64,000 nucleotides of DNA from CBDDLJ01 sp965230635 (lineage in GTDB: Bacteria > Pseudomonadota > Gammaproteobacteria > UBA1113). The first letter of the stretch is position 1. The number at the start of each line of letters is the position of its first letter. The position numbers were made by a program, and so were the translations under genes. Below the pieces are notes generated by a model. That model was given only the letters and a program-made list of their open reading frames with translations, ran no database searches and was not told where the DNA came from. Below, in pieces: positions 56,039-64,000 of the stretch. Location of the stretch: assembly GCA_965230635.1 (NCBI GenBank), contig CBDDLJ010000010.1, forward strand, positions 124,001-188,000. The letters are read 5' to 3'.

Positions 56039-57424
56039 TTATGAAACCCCTTCTTCTGGTAATGACATATAAGTAAAAGAATGTGCCTTATCTTTATCGT
56101 CATTTGTAACAGATTCTTCAGGGCCTTTTTTAATGAGTTTTAGCAAATAAATGACAAAGAAACTGAGCACAAAGAAATAAATCGTAATAAATATTGCTAA
56201 TGATATTTGAACTTGTACTGGGGCGAGATCGGATGCGCCGGCAGATGTTCGCATTTTTTCGTAAACTATCCACGGTTGTCTGCCACTTTCAGCTGTGATC
56301 CAACCGGCAATGGTTGCGATGAATCCGAATGGCACGGCGAGCATACATGCCCATTGCAAAGCAGTTGATTGATACAAACGGTTATTGCGACGTAACCATA
56401 AGCCCCAAAGAGCAAGACAGAGAAAGAATAAACCAATACCAACCATGATACGAAAGCTGACGAAGGTAGCTAGAATGACCGGCCGATCTTCGCGTGGTAC
56501 GGTTGTTAATCCCAGCAATTCCCCGTTTGCATCGTGTGTGTTGATCAGGCTGGCAACTTTAGGAATGGTTAGCAGTGTAATGTTTTTCTCTGCATCCGTA
56601 TCAGGATATCCTAGCAAGACCAATGGTGCGCCTTTTTGCGTTTGCCAGACGCCTTCAATGGCTGCCGTTTTAAGCGGTTGATATTTGTGCACATTTAGGC
56701 CAACTGTATCGCCAATGAATATTTGTATAGGGACTAAAATTAAAGCAGCCCACATGGCAATAGAAAAACATTTTTTAGCAAGCTCCGTATGTGTTTTTTT
56801 CCACAAATAGTAAGCAGAAACACCAGCAATGAAAAAGGTGGCAGCAATATAGCTTGCTATTGACATGTGTAGAAAGCGTGGAATAAAGGTTGGATTAAAA
56901 ATAGCGGTGATCCAACTATCAACTGTAAAAGTGCCATTGCTGTTCATTATATAGCCAGAAGGTGCTTGCATCCATGAATTAGCAGACATGATCCAAAACG
57001 CCGATAGCAAAGTGCCAAATGCTACCATGAAAGTGGCTAGAAAGTGCATTTTTTTGCTAACACGATTCCAGCCGAACAGCATAATGCCAAGAAAACCGGC
57101 TTCTAGAAAGAAAGCAGTGAGCACTTCATAGACAAACAGTGGGCCGAGGACTTCACCAATGGCAAAAGTGAAATTCCCAAAATTTGTGCCCAGTTGGTAT
57201 GCCATGACAACCCCAGACACAACACCCATACCAAAGGCAAGTGCAAAAATTTTCATCCAAAATTTACAAATTTTTAAATACAAAGGATTGTTCGTTTTGA
57301 TCCACAGGTATTCCGTAATGCATAAAAATAAAGCAAGACCAATGTTTAAAGTTGGGAATAAAATATGCATGCCCAATGAAAACCCCATTTGTATCCGGGA
57401 TAGAAATATACTTAATGTATGCAT
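56039..57424 (-). CDS. cydA: Cytochrome bd-type (CIO-like) ubiquinol oxidase subunit I
   Basis: 461 residues, shorter than E. coli CydA (about 522) because of a short Q-loop, as in cyanide-insensitive (CioA) oxidases. Axial and quinone-site features are visible: QMGFSLGMHILFPTLNIG (heme b595 His), the WITAESGRQPWIVYEKMRTS motif, and nine or so helices. The GGAGGAATGAC ribosome site is strong. It is divergent from aceE with a 254-base shared intergenic region. Confidence 0.95.
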   Translation of the reverse strand: MHTLSIFLSRIQMGFSLGMHILFPTLNIGLALFLCITEYLWIKTNNPLYLKICKFWMKIFALAFGMGVVSGVVMAYQLGTNFGNFTFAIGEVLGPLFVYEVLTAFFLEAGFLGIMLFGWNRVSKKMHFLATFMVAFGTLLSAFWIMSANSWMQAPSGYIMNSNGTFTVDSWITAIFNPTFIPRFLHMSIASYIAATFFIAGVSAYYLWKKTHTELAKKCFSIAMWAALILVPIQIFIGDTVGLNVHKYQPLKTAAIEGVWQTQKGAPLVLLGYPDTDAEKNITLLTIPKVASLINTHDANGELLGLTTVPREDRPVILATFVSFRIMVGIGLFFLCLALWGLWLRRNNRLYQSTALQWACMLAVPFGFIATIAGWITAESGRQPWIVYEKMRTSAGASDLAPVQVQISLAIFITIYFFVLSFFVIYLLKLIKKGPEESVTNDDKDKAHSFTYMSLPEEGVS

Positions 57425-57620
57425 AATGTCATTCCTCCATACAGTCTATAATAATAGGTTAATTTTTTCTTCATAATGTCAAAAGAGATTATAACAAAAA
57501 GATAATAATTTATCGACAAAAATAGGGCTTTGTTGCATATATGTTGTGTGTAGTTGTGTATATTTAACGCGTTAGGAGAAGAAATATTAGTATATAATGA
57601 AGTAGCCAGCGTTTTTCCCC

Positions 57621-57650
57621 TTACTGGCATTACCTCATTCATGTTATAGT
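57621..57650 (+). promoter_or_regulatory. Possible aceE promoter
   Basis: TTACTG and TATAGT are separated by 18 bp; the -10 ends 28 bases before the aceE ATG. The rest of the cydA-aceE intergenic region (57425-57620) has no recognisable element on either strand. Confidence 0.4.
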
Positions 57651-57678
57651 ACACAAATTTTAGCAGGCAAGGGTATAA

Positions 57679-60345
57679 ATGGAACAGAAAAATAACATGA
57701 TGGATGATGATCCAATCGAAACACAAGAATGGCAAGAAGCCTTAGCTTCCGTTATAGCAGTTGAGGGCGCTGAGCGGGCACGCTTTATTTTGCAACAATT
57801 GTTTCAGCAAGCTCAGCATGCCGGTATTGATATACCGTCAGGCATTCACAGTGCGTATCAAAATACCATTTCTACCTGTGACGAGCCAGATTATCCGGGC
57901 AATATTGAAATAGAAGAGCGACTTAGCGATTTTTTACGCTGGAATGCAATGGCGATGGTGGTTCGTGCTGCGCATAGAGAGCCCAACTTAGGTGGTCATA
58001 TTGCATCTTATGCTTCCGCATTGCATCTCTATGAAGTTGGTTTCCATCATTTTTTCAAATCACCGAATTCACAACAAGGTGGTGATATGGTGTACATACA
58101 GGGACACTCATCTCCTGGTATTTATGCGCGCGCTTTTCTTGAAGGCCGTTTAACCGAAGCACAATTGGATCATTTTCGAGAAGAAGTTGAAGTGGATGGT
58201 TTATCTTCCTACCCTCATCCATGGTTAATGCCAGATTTTTGGCGTTTTCCTACCGTATCTATGGGCTTAGGGCCACTTCAAGCGATTTATCAAGCACGAT
58301 TTTTAAAATATTTATCCAATCGGAAATTGTTAAATACCGATGACCGCAATGTGTTTGCTTTCTGTGGTGATGGTGAAATGGATGAGCCCGAGTCACTTGG
58401 CGCCATACGAATAGCTTCTGATCATAATTTAGACAATCTGGTTTTTGTTGTTAATTGTAATCTACAACGTTTGGATGGACCGGTGCGAGGCAATGGTAAA
58501 ATAGTCCAAGATTTGGAAGGTGTATTTCGTGGTGCTGGATGGAATGTTGTAAAAGTATTGTGGGATGAAAACTGGATGGCGTTAATTGAACGTGATCAAT
58601 CCGGTTTATTAAAGCGCTTAATGGAAGAAACCGTTGATGGTGAGTATCAAAATCTAAAAGGTAAGCCAGGCGCTTATGGGCGTGAGTACTTTTTTGGAAA
58701 ATACCCTGAATTATTAAAATTAGTTGAGCACTTATCAGACGAAGAATTAGAGCAGTTAAATTTTGGTGGCCATGATTGGAAAAAAGTCTATGCTGCTTAT
58801 CATCAAGCTGTTAATCATAAGGGACAACCTACCGTCATCTTAGCGAAGACGATTAAAGGTTTTGGTATGGGGCTAGTTGGGCAAGGGCAAAATGTTGCAC
58901 ATAACACAAAAAAATTGAACATAGAAGCGGTTAAAGGATACCGTGATCGTTTTGATATTCCTGTCAGCGATGCGCAATTAGCTGATGTACCTTATGCGAA
59001 GTTGCCAGAAGACAGTGCAGAAATTCAATATTTAAAAAAGCAGCGTGAGCATTTAGGCGGCTTTTTGCCTGTACGACCTGCATTTTCTCAAACATTAGAT
59101 ATTCCAGCATTGGATGTGTTTGCAACACATTTAAAAGGGACGGGTGAACGAGAGATATCCACCACCATGGCTTTTGTTCGTATTTTAAATACATTACTAA
59201 AACAAAAAGCAATCAAAGAACGCATTGTTCCGATTATACCGGATGAGTGCCGCACATTTGGAATGGAAGGTTTATTTCGCCAAATTGGTATTTACTCAGC
59301 AAAGGGTCAATTATATAAACCAGTCGATGCTGAACAACTCATGTATTATCGTGAAGACAAAAAGGGACAAGTGCTTGAAGAAGGCATTACCGAAGCTGGC
59401 GGCTTTTGCTCATGGTTGGCAGCAGCGACATCGTATAATACCAATAACTTTCCAATGATTCCTTTTTTTATTTACTATTCTATGTTTGGTTTCCAACGCA
59501 TTGCCGATTTAGCTTGGGCTGCTGGAGACAGTCGTGCGCGTGGTTTTTTATTGGGAGGTACTGCAGGGCGTACTACATTGGCAGGAGAAGGTTTACAGCA
59601 TCAAGATGGACAGAGTCATAGCTATGCCAGTTTTATCCCCAATTGCCGCTCTTATGACCCAACTTACAGTTATGAATTAGCCGTTATTATTCAAGATGGT
59701 TTGCATCGCATGTACCAGCAACAAGAAGACTGTTACTATTATATTACCGTGATGAATGAAAATTATTCGCATCCCGATATGCCAGAGGGTGCAGAAGATG
59801 GTATTGTGAAAGGGATGTACTTGTTGCGTGAAAGTACTGTGAAAACAGATAAAGCACTGCAAATGCTAGGTAGTGGGACTATTTTACGTGAAGTATTGAA
59901 AGCATCAGATATCTTGCAGAATGACTATCAGATAAGTGCAGATGTTTGGAGTGTGACAAGTTTTAATGAGTTGGCGCGTGATGGTAGTGCGGTGGAACGT
60001 TGGAATCGTTTACATCCAACAGAACAAGCTAAGTCTTGTTATGTATCCGATTGCTTGATGCAACGCCCAGGTAGCGTGATTGCTGCAACGGATTATATAC
60101 GTGCCTATTCTGATCAAGTTCGAGCTTATATTGCTAAGCCTTATACGGCATTAGGCACTGATGGCTATGGTCGCAGTGATACACGAGAAAAATTACGACA
60201 TTTCTTTGAAGTGGATGCAAAATTTGTTGTAGTCGCAAGTTTGAAAATGCTGGCAGAGCAAGGAGATATCCAGCAACATATCGTTTCAGAAGCAATCAAT
60301 AAGTTTGGCATTGATCCTGATAAACCCAACCCAACGACTGTATAA
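57679..60345 (+). CDS. aceE: Pyruvate dehydrogenase E1 component (homodimeric)
   Basis: 888 residues, normal for the single-chain alpha2 E1. The thiamine diphosphate motif GDGEMDEPESLG to NLDNLVFVVNCNLQRLDGP is near 230-270. Conserved GGHIASYASALHLYEVGFHH, QGHSSPGIYARAFLEGRL and GLQHQDGQSH are all present. It decarboxylates pyruvate and acetylates the lipoyl arm of AceF. The start lies 8 bases after GCAAGGG. It is the first gene of aceE-aceF-lpd. Confidence 0.98.
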   Translation: MEQKNNMMDDDPIETQEWQEALASVIAVEGAERARFILQQLFQQAQHAGIDIPSGIHSAYQNTISTCDEPDYPGNIEIEERLSDFLRWNAMAMVVRAAHREPNLGGHIASYASALHLYEVGFHHFFKSPNSQQGGDMVYIQGHSSPGIYARAFLEGRLTEAQLDHFREEVEVDGLSSYPHPWLMPDFWRFPTVSMGLGPLQAIYQARFLKYLSNRKLLNTDDRNVFAFCGDGEMDEPESLGAIRIASDHNLDNLVFVVNCNLQRLDGPVRGNGKIVQDLEGVFRGAGWNVVKVLWDENWMALIERDQSGLLKRLMEETVDGEYQNLKGKPGAYGREYFFGKYPELLKLVEHLSDEELEQLNFGGHDWKKVYAAYHQAVNHKGQPTVILAKTIKGFGMGLVGQGQNVAHNTKKLNIEAVKGYRDRFDIPVSDAQLADVPYAKLPEDSAEIQYLKKQREHLGGFLPVRPAFSQTLDIPALDVFATHLKGTGEREISTTMAFVRILNTLLKQKAIKERIVPIIPDECRTFGMEGLFRQIGIYSAKGQLYKPVDAEQLMYYREDKKGQVLEEGITEAGGFCSWLAAATSYNTNNFPMIPFFIYYSMFGFQRIADLAWAAGDSRARGFLLGGTAGRTTLAGEGLQHQDGQSHSYASFIPNCRSYDPTYSYELAVIIQDGLHRMYQQQEDCYYYITVMNENYSHPDMPEGAEDGIVKGMYLLRESTVKTDKALQMLGSGTILREVLKASDILQNDYQISADVWSVTSFNELARDGSAVERWNRLHPTEQAKSCYVSDCLMQRPGSVIAATDYIRAYSDQVRAYIAKPYTALGTDGYGRSDTREKLRHFFEVDAKFVVVASLKMLAEQGDIQQHIVSEAINKFGIDPDKPNPTTV

Positions 60346-60360
60346 AAAAGGAGTTAACGC

Positions 60361-61656
60361 GTGACAACTGTTCAAGAAGTACATATTCCAGATATTGGTG
60401 TTGACGGTGAAGTCGATGTTATTGACTTGCAAGTCAGCGTTGGCGATGTCGTTGCAGAGGAAGATGCCTTGATTACACTGGAAAGTGAAAAAGCCTCTAT
60501 GGACGTTCCAACGCCTTATGCTGGCACTGTCAAGGAAATTAAAGTTGCTGTTGGTGATAAGGTAAAAAAAGGTACATTGATCATTTTGTTAGATACAGCA
60601 GCCGAGGCTGGAGAAAAGAGTAAAACAACGACTGAAGCAAAGGCAGAAAAGCCAACACCAGCCGAGCAAACACCCACTGAACCAAAGGTAGAAAAGCTAA
60701 CAGCAGTGAAACAACCTCAAATCGAGCCGGTAGTAGAAGAAAATACAATAGGCGTGGTTCATGCAAGTCCCGCTGTGCGGCGTACAGCACGTGAATTTGG
60801 TGTTGATCTTAATCAAGTAATAGGTACTGGTCGTAAAGGGCGTATTGTCATAGAAGATGTGCAAGCTTATGTAAAAGCTGCATTAAGCAAATCGACAGCA
60901 AGTGATTCAGGCATTGCGACGAATTTGCCTCCTGTACCAACCGTAGACCATGCTAAATATGGACCGATTGAATATCAGCCTTTATCAAAAATTAAAAAGA
61001 TTTCTGGTGCAAATTTACATCGTAATTGGTTAGGCGTGCCACATATTACACAATTTGATGAAGCAGACATTACTAAATTAGAGCAATTTCGCCAGTCTAA
61101 AAAACAGCAAGCAGAAAAACAAGGATTTAAGTTAACACCGCTGGTTTTTATTATGAAAGCAGTGGTAGCTGCATTGAAGAAATTTCCAGATTTTAATGCT
61201 TCGCTGGATCCATCAGGTGAACAATTGATCATAAAAAAATATTATCATATAGGTGTTGCTGTTGACACGCCTAATGGTTTAATGGTGCCAGTGATACGTG
61301 ATGTTGATAGTAAGGGACTGTTTGAATTGGCCAAGGAATTAGGTGAAGTCAGTGAGCGTGCTCGAACAAAAGGACTGATGCCTGCAGATATGCAAGGCAG
61401 TTGCTTTGCTATTTCAAGTTTAGGTGGCATTGGTGGGACCGCATTTACTCCCATAGTGAATGTGCCGGATGTTGCCATTTTAGGTGTCTCTCGATCGGCG
61501 ATGAAGCCAATTTATGAAAAAGGTGAATTTATCCCCCGATTAATGTTACCATTATCACTGTCTTATGATCATCGCGTTATTGATGGTGCCCAGGGTGCTC
61601 GATTCATCACGTATTTGAGCAAAGTATTATCAGACATTAGAAACGTTTTATTATGA
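60361..61656 (+). CDS. aceF: Dihydrolipoamide acetyltransferase E2, single lipoyl domain
   Basis: 431 residues. There is one lipoyl domain (1-78, lipoylated Lys in ESEKASMDVP), whereas E. coli AceF has three. An Ala/Pro/Lys/Glu linker (about 80-130), an E3-binding domain (about 137-170, VHASPAVRRTAREFGVD) and the catalytic domain (about 200-431, ending LSYDHRVIDGAQGARF with active-site His and Asp) follow. It starts with GTG 16 bases after aceE, with AAGGAG upstream. Confidence 0.97.
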   Translation: MTTVQEVHIPDIGVDGEVDVIDLQVSVGDVVAEEDALITLESEKASMDVPTPYAGTVKEIKVAVGDKVKKGTLIILLDTAAEAGEKSKTTTEAKAEKPTPAEQTPTEPKVEKLTAVKQPQIEPVVEENTIGVVHASPAVRRTAREFGVDLNQVIGTGRKGRIVIEDVQAYVKAALSKSTASDSGIATNLPPVPTVDHAKYGPIEYQPLSKIKKISGANLHRNWLGVPHITQFDEADITKLEQFRQSKKQQAEKQGFKLTPLVFIMKAVVAALKKFPDFNASLDPSGEQLIIKKYYHIGVAVDTPNGLMVPVIRDVDSKGLFELAKELGEVSERARTKGLMPADMQGSCFAISSLGGIGGTAFTPIVNVPDVAILGVSRSAMKPIYEKGEFIPRLMLPLSLSYDHRVIDGAQGARFITYLSKVLSDIRNVLL

Positions 61657-61665
61657 GGAAATTCC

Positions 61666-63108
61666 ATGGCAGATAAAAAGTCGTTGCAAGCTGAATTAGT
61701 TGTTATCGGTAGTGGTCCAGGTGGGTATACAGCGGCATTTCGTGCGGCTGACTTGGGGAAAAAAGTGGTTCTAGTTGAGCGTTTTGCTCAGATTGGCGGT
61801 GTTTGCTTGAATGTGGGTTGTATTCCCTCTAAGGCCTTATTGCATACTGCCAAAGTGATGGATGATACAGCCGCCATGTCTGATCATGGTATTCAGTATG
61901 ATAAGCCAACCATTGATTTGAATAAATTACGTGCCTGGAAAAATAAAGTGATTGGGCAATTAACCACTGGGTTAAAGGGATTAGCGAAGCAGCGCAAAGT
62001 AACCGTAGTGCAGGGTATTGCAACATTTGATTCCCCAACCCGTTTGACCGTTCAGGGTGATAGCGGTGAACAAGCGATTAATTTTGAGCAATGCATTATT
62101 GCTGCCGGCTCACGTCCTATTCAATTGCCTTTCTTACCTGATGATCCGCGTATTATTGATTCAACCGGTGCATTGGAATTAGAGCAAGTTGATGGAGATA
62201 TGCTAGTCATCGGTGGTGGCATTATCGGTTGTGAAATGGCAACAGTCTATCGTGCATTAGGAGCAAAAGTATCCATCGTTGAATTATTAGACGGTTTGAT
62301 GCCAGGTGCAGATAAAGATTTAGTGAAAGTATATAGTAAATTTGTATCCCCATTATATGAATCTATTATGTTAGAAACAAAGGTCACTGCAGTTGAGGCA
62401 AAACCTGATGGGTTATGGGTTAAATTTGAAGGAAAAAATGCGCCTAGCAAAGCGAAACGCTATGATCGTATTTTAAGTTCTGTCGGTCGTCAAGCTAACT
62501 CAGACAGGCTCGCATTAGATAAGGCGGGAGTCAAAGTAGATACACGAGGTTATATTATTGTTGATCAACAAATGCGAACGAATGTTAACAATATATTTGC
62601 TATTGGCGATATTGTTGGTCAACCCATGCTAGCACATAAAGCATCGCATGAAGCAAAAATAGCTGCCGAAGTTGCTGCCGGCATGGATCACTATTTTGAT
62701 GTTGCTTGCATTCCGTCTGTTGCGTATACAGATCCAGAAGTTGCATGGACAGGTGTTACTGAAATCGAAGCGAAAGCGCAAGGCCTTAATTATGAAACCG
62801 GCGTATTTCCTTGGATGGCTAGTGGACGTGCTTTAAGCAATGGCCGAGCGGAAGGTATGACAAAAGTGATCTATGATGCTGAAAAGAAAACAATTCTTGG
62901 CGCAGGGATTGTTGGTGTGAATGCAGGCGAATTGATTACAGAAGCCAGCCTAGCAATAGAAATGGGTTGTGATGCCGAAGATATTTCATTGACAGTTCAT
63001 CCACATCCAACACTTTCAGAGACGGTTGCTTTCGCAACAGAAATGTATGAAGGGACCATTACCGATTTGTATGCACCCAAACGGAAGAAAAAAGAAAAAG
63101 CTGCTTAG
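61666..63108 (+). CDS. lpdA: Dihydrolipoamide dehydrogenase E3
   Basis: 480 residues. FAD-binding GSGPGGYTAAFRAADLGKK, the redox disulfide GGVCLNVGCIPSKALLH, an NAD-binding GGGIIGCEMATVYRALG and the C-terminal catalytic HPHPTLSETVAFA are intact. It reoxidises lipoyl groups of pyruvate and 2-oxoglutarate dehydrogenases. It starts 10 bases after aceF (GAGGAAATTCC ribosome site), so it belongs to the same operon. Confidence 0.98.
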   Translation: MADKKSLQAELVVIGSGPGGYTAAFRAADLGKKVVLVERFAQIGGVCLNVGCIPSKALLHTAKVMDDTAAMSDHGIQYDKPTIDLNKLRAWKNKVIGQLTTGLKGLAKQRKVTVVQGIATFDSPTRLTVQGDSGEQAINFEQCIIAAGSRPIQLPFLPDDPRIIDSTGALELEQVDGDMLVIGGGIIGCEMATVYRALGAKVSIVELLDGLMPGADKDLVKVYSKFVSPLYESIMLETKVTAVEAKPDGLWVKFEGKNAPSKAKRYDRILSSVGRQANSDRLALDKAGVKVDTRGYIIVDQQMRTNVNNIFAIGDIVGQPMLAHKASHEAKIAAEVAAGMDHYFDVACIPSVAYTDPEVAWTGVTEIEAKAQGLNYETGVFPWMASGRALSNGRAEGMTKVIYDAEKKTILGAGIVGVNAGELITEASLAIEMGCDAEDISLTVHPHPTLSETVAFATEMYEGTITDLYAPKRKKKEKAA

Positions 63109-63146
63109 TGTGCTATTGGTGATGTGTTATAATTGTCTGAGAGTGA

Positions 63147-63312
63147 TTATAGCGTTTCCCTATATTGCTGACCTATACTAAGACTTCATCTAGTGCCTGC
63201 TTGCTTCGTTATTCAAAACCTTGTTTACAATAAGTAAACGTCGCTTTTGAAACCTCGCAAGCAAACACTATACTCGCTTAGAATAGATCAACAATATAGG
63301 GAAACGCTATAA
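63147..63312. repeat. Palindromic repeat element, copy 4
   Basis: A 166-bp inverted-repeat element with ends TTATAGCGTTTCCCTATATT, nearly identical to copies 2 and 3. Its centre (CTTGTTTACAATAAG) has drifted slightly from the perfect palindrome. It lies 39 bases after lpdA and about 65 bases beyond the stop of the convergent Rab-like gene. Confidence 0.88.
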
Positions 63313-63376
63313 CCCTCAGCTTTTTTCAGCATTTAATCCACTGACTGTTAGTTCAGAAAGTGTACGGTAAGTTATA

Positions 63377-64000
63377 TTATGATAATGTACAGTTAGATGG
63401 TGCTGGCGCTGGTTCTAGTTCTTTTTTCATGCGTTCTCGGAATTCTAGTTCAGATTCCGCCGGAGGTTCAGACAGATCTCTCTCTTCTAAAATCTCAGGA
63501 ATCCCGGGTAGTATTAAGCGGTGGTAAATTGCATCTACTGCTGCGTAGAAAGGTTCATCTACACCGGCACCTGTCTCAGTACAGCATTCATAACATCCGG
63601 CAGCCCCGATTTTTTTCGCAAATGCTTGTGCCTGGCTTAGCTTAATAACTTTATTCTCTTCATTGTTATCATGGCTGTTTTGAGCGACGCCAACAATAAT
63701 AATATCTACACTTTCACTAGCATGATTTTGAATATTACGATGCCAGTGACGAAGATTCTCAAACGATCTTTTACAGGTTACCGAATAAGTTAATAAAATA
63801 GCCATTGCACCGCGATAATAATCAGTGCGTATTGTTCTAAAGCGTTCTTGGCCTGCAGTATCCCATATCTGCAATTTAAATTGCTTTTTATGACGCCGAA
63901 CCGTCTTTACCTGAAAGTCAATACCTATTGTAGTTATAAAAGTCCTTGAAAAAGAGCTATCACTAAAACGTAATAATAGCTGATTTTTATATGTGTTAGC
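63377..64000 (-). CDS. Rab-like small GTPase homologue with CaaX terminus (5' end outside window)
   Basis: 207 residues are visible and the frame is open to the window edge. It aligns through its length with Rab8/Rab10-type proteins: RFSDSSFSRTFITTIGIDF (switch I with the G2 Thr), FKLQIWDTAGQERFRTI (G3, switch II) and DYYRGAMAILLTYSV. Departures are striking: the P-loop end that should read GVGKT/S is NTYKN, the NKCD guanine box is VAQN, and SAK is CTE. Nucleotide binding is therefore doubtful. A Pro/Glu-rich tail ends in Cys-Thr-Leu-Ser, a legal CaaX box. Best reading: a host-acquired Rab mimic, possibly prenylated in the host. Any N-terminal extension is unseen. Confidence 0.88.
   Translation of the reverse strand, partial: ANTYKNQLLLRFSDSSFSRTFITTIGIDFQVKTVRRHKKQFKLQIWDTAGQERFRTIRTDYYRGAMAILLTYSVTCKRSFENLRHWHRNIQNHASESVDIIIVGVAQNSHDNNEENKVIKLSQAQAFAKKIGAAGCYECCTETGAGVDEPFYAAVDAIYHRLILPGIPEILEERDLSEPPAESELEFRERMKKELEPAPAPSNCTLS

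Noticed and set aside
57412..57735. A 107-codon minus-strand frame across the cydA-aceE gap
   Set aside because: It overlaps the starts of both cydA and aceE and has no recognisable product.

Overview
The window reads as chromosome of an AT-rich gammaproteobacterium. The gene order metY-rimP-nusA-infB-rbfA-truB-rpsO-pnp, the nuoLMN tail and aceE-aceF-lpd are all typical of that class. Among these housekeeping blocks lie eukaryote-like genes: a NACHT-repeat protein, an F-box/ankyrin protein and a Rab-like protein ending in a CaaX box. This mixture suggests a host-associated, probably intracellular lineage of the Legionella/Coxiella/Rickettsiella/Berkiella kind. That placement is inferred from gene content only; no marker phylogeny was possible.

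Layout. 1-4.3 kb: end of the NADH dehydrogenase I operon (nuoL partial, nuoM, nuoN). 4.6-9.0 kb: two related membrane class III nucleotide cyclases flanking a metallo-beta-lactamase-fold protein. 9.3-18 kb: initiator tRNA and the translation/RNA operon. 18.1-32.3 kb: accessory region with three tandem copies of an unrecognised helical-repeat gene (one intact, one frameshifted, one truncated at an IS remnant), a small exported protein, folE and a HIT gene, a 1326-residue NACHT protein with 15 tandem repeats, an IS3-type remnant and an F-box/ankyrin membrane protein. 32.4-36.2 kb: trhO, ppa, acs. 36.2-43.7 kb: a PilJ/PAS sensor, a type I secretion system whose adaptor gene carries four single-base shifts, and a STAS protein. 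43.8-47 kb: putA. 47.3-51.4 kb: a decayed Tn3-family transposon with a tyrosine recombinase and an ORF6N gene. 52.2-57.4 kb: a CPA2 antiporter, an AmpE-like protein, small proteins and a bd-type oxidase. 57.7-63.1 kb: the pyruvate dehydrogenase operon. 63.4-64 kb: the Rab-like gene, cut by the window edge.

The core genes describe an aerobic cell oxidising acetate, pyruvate and proline (acs, PDH, PutA) through complex I and a bd oxidase. The accessory genes point to eukaryotic-host interaction and to reductive decay: pseudogenes, IS scraps, partial gene duplications and a dispersed family of about 166-bp palindromic elements (four copies plus a remnant). The most striking single item is the Rab homologue. 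Its switch regions look like a Rab8/Rab10 protein, but its P-loop, NKxD and SAK boxes are altered and it ends in Cys-Thr-Leu-Ser, which suggests a prenylatable pseudo-GTPase mimic. The second is the cyclase pair, where one member keeps the metal-binding aspartates but has lost the transition-state Asn and Arg.
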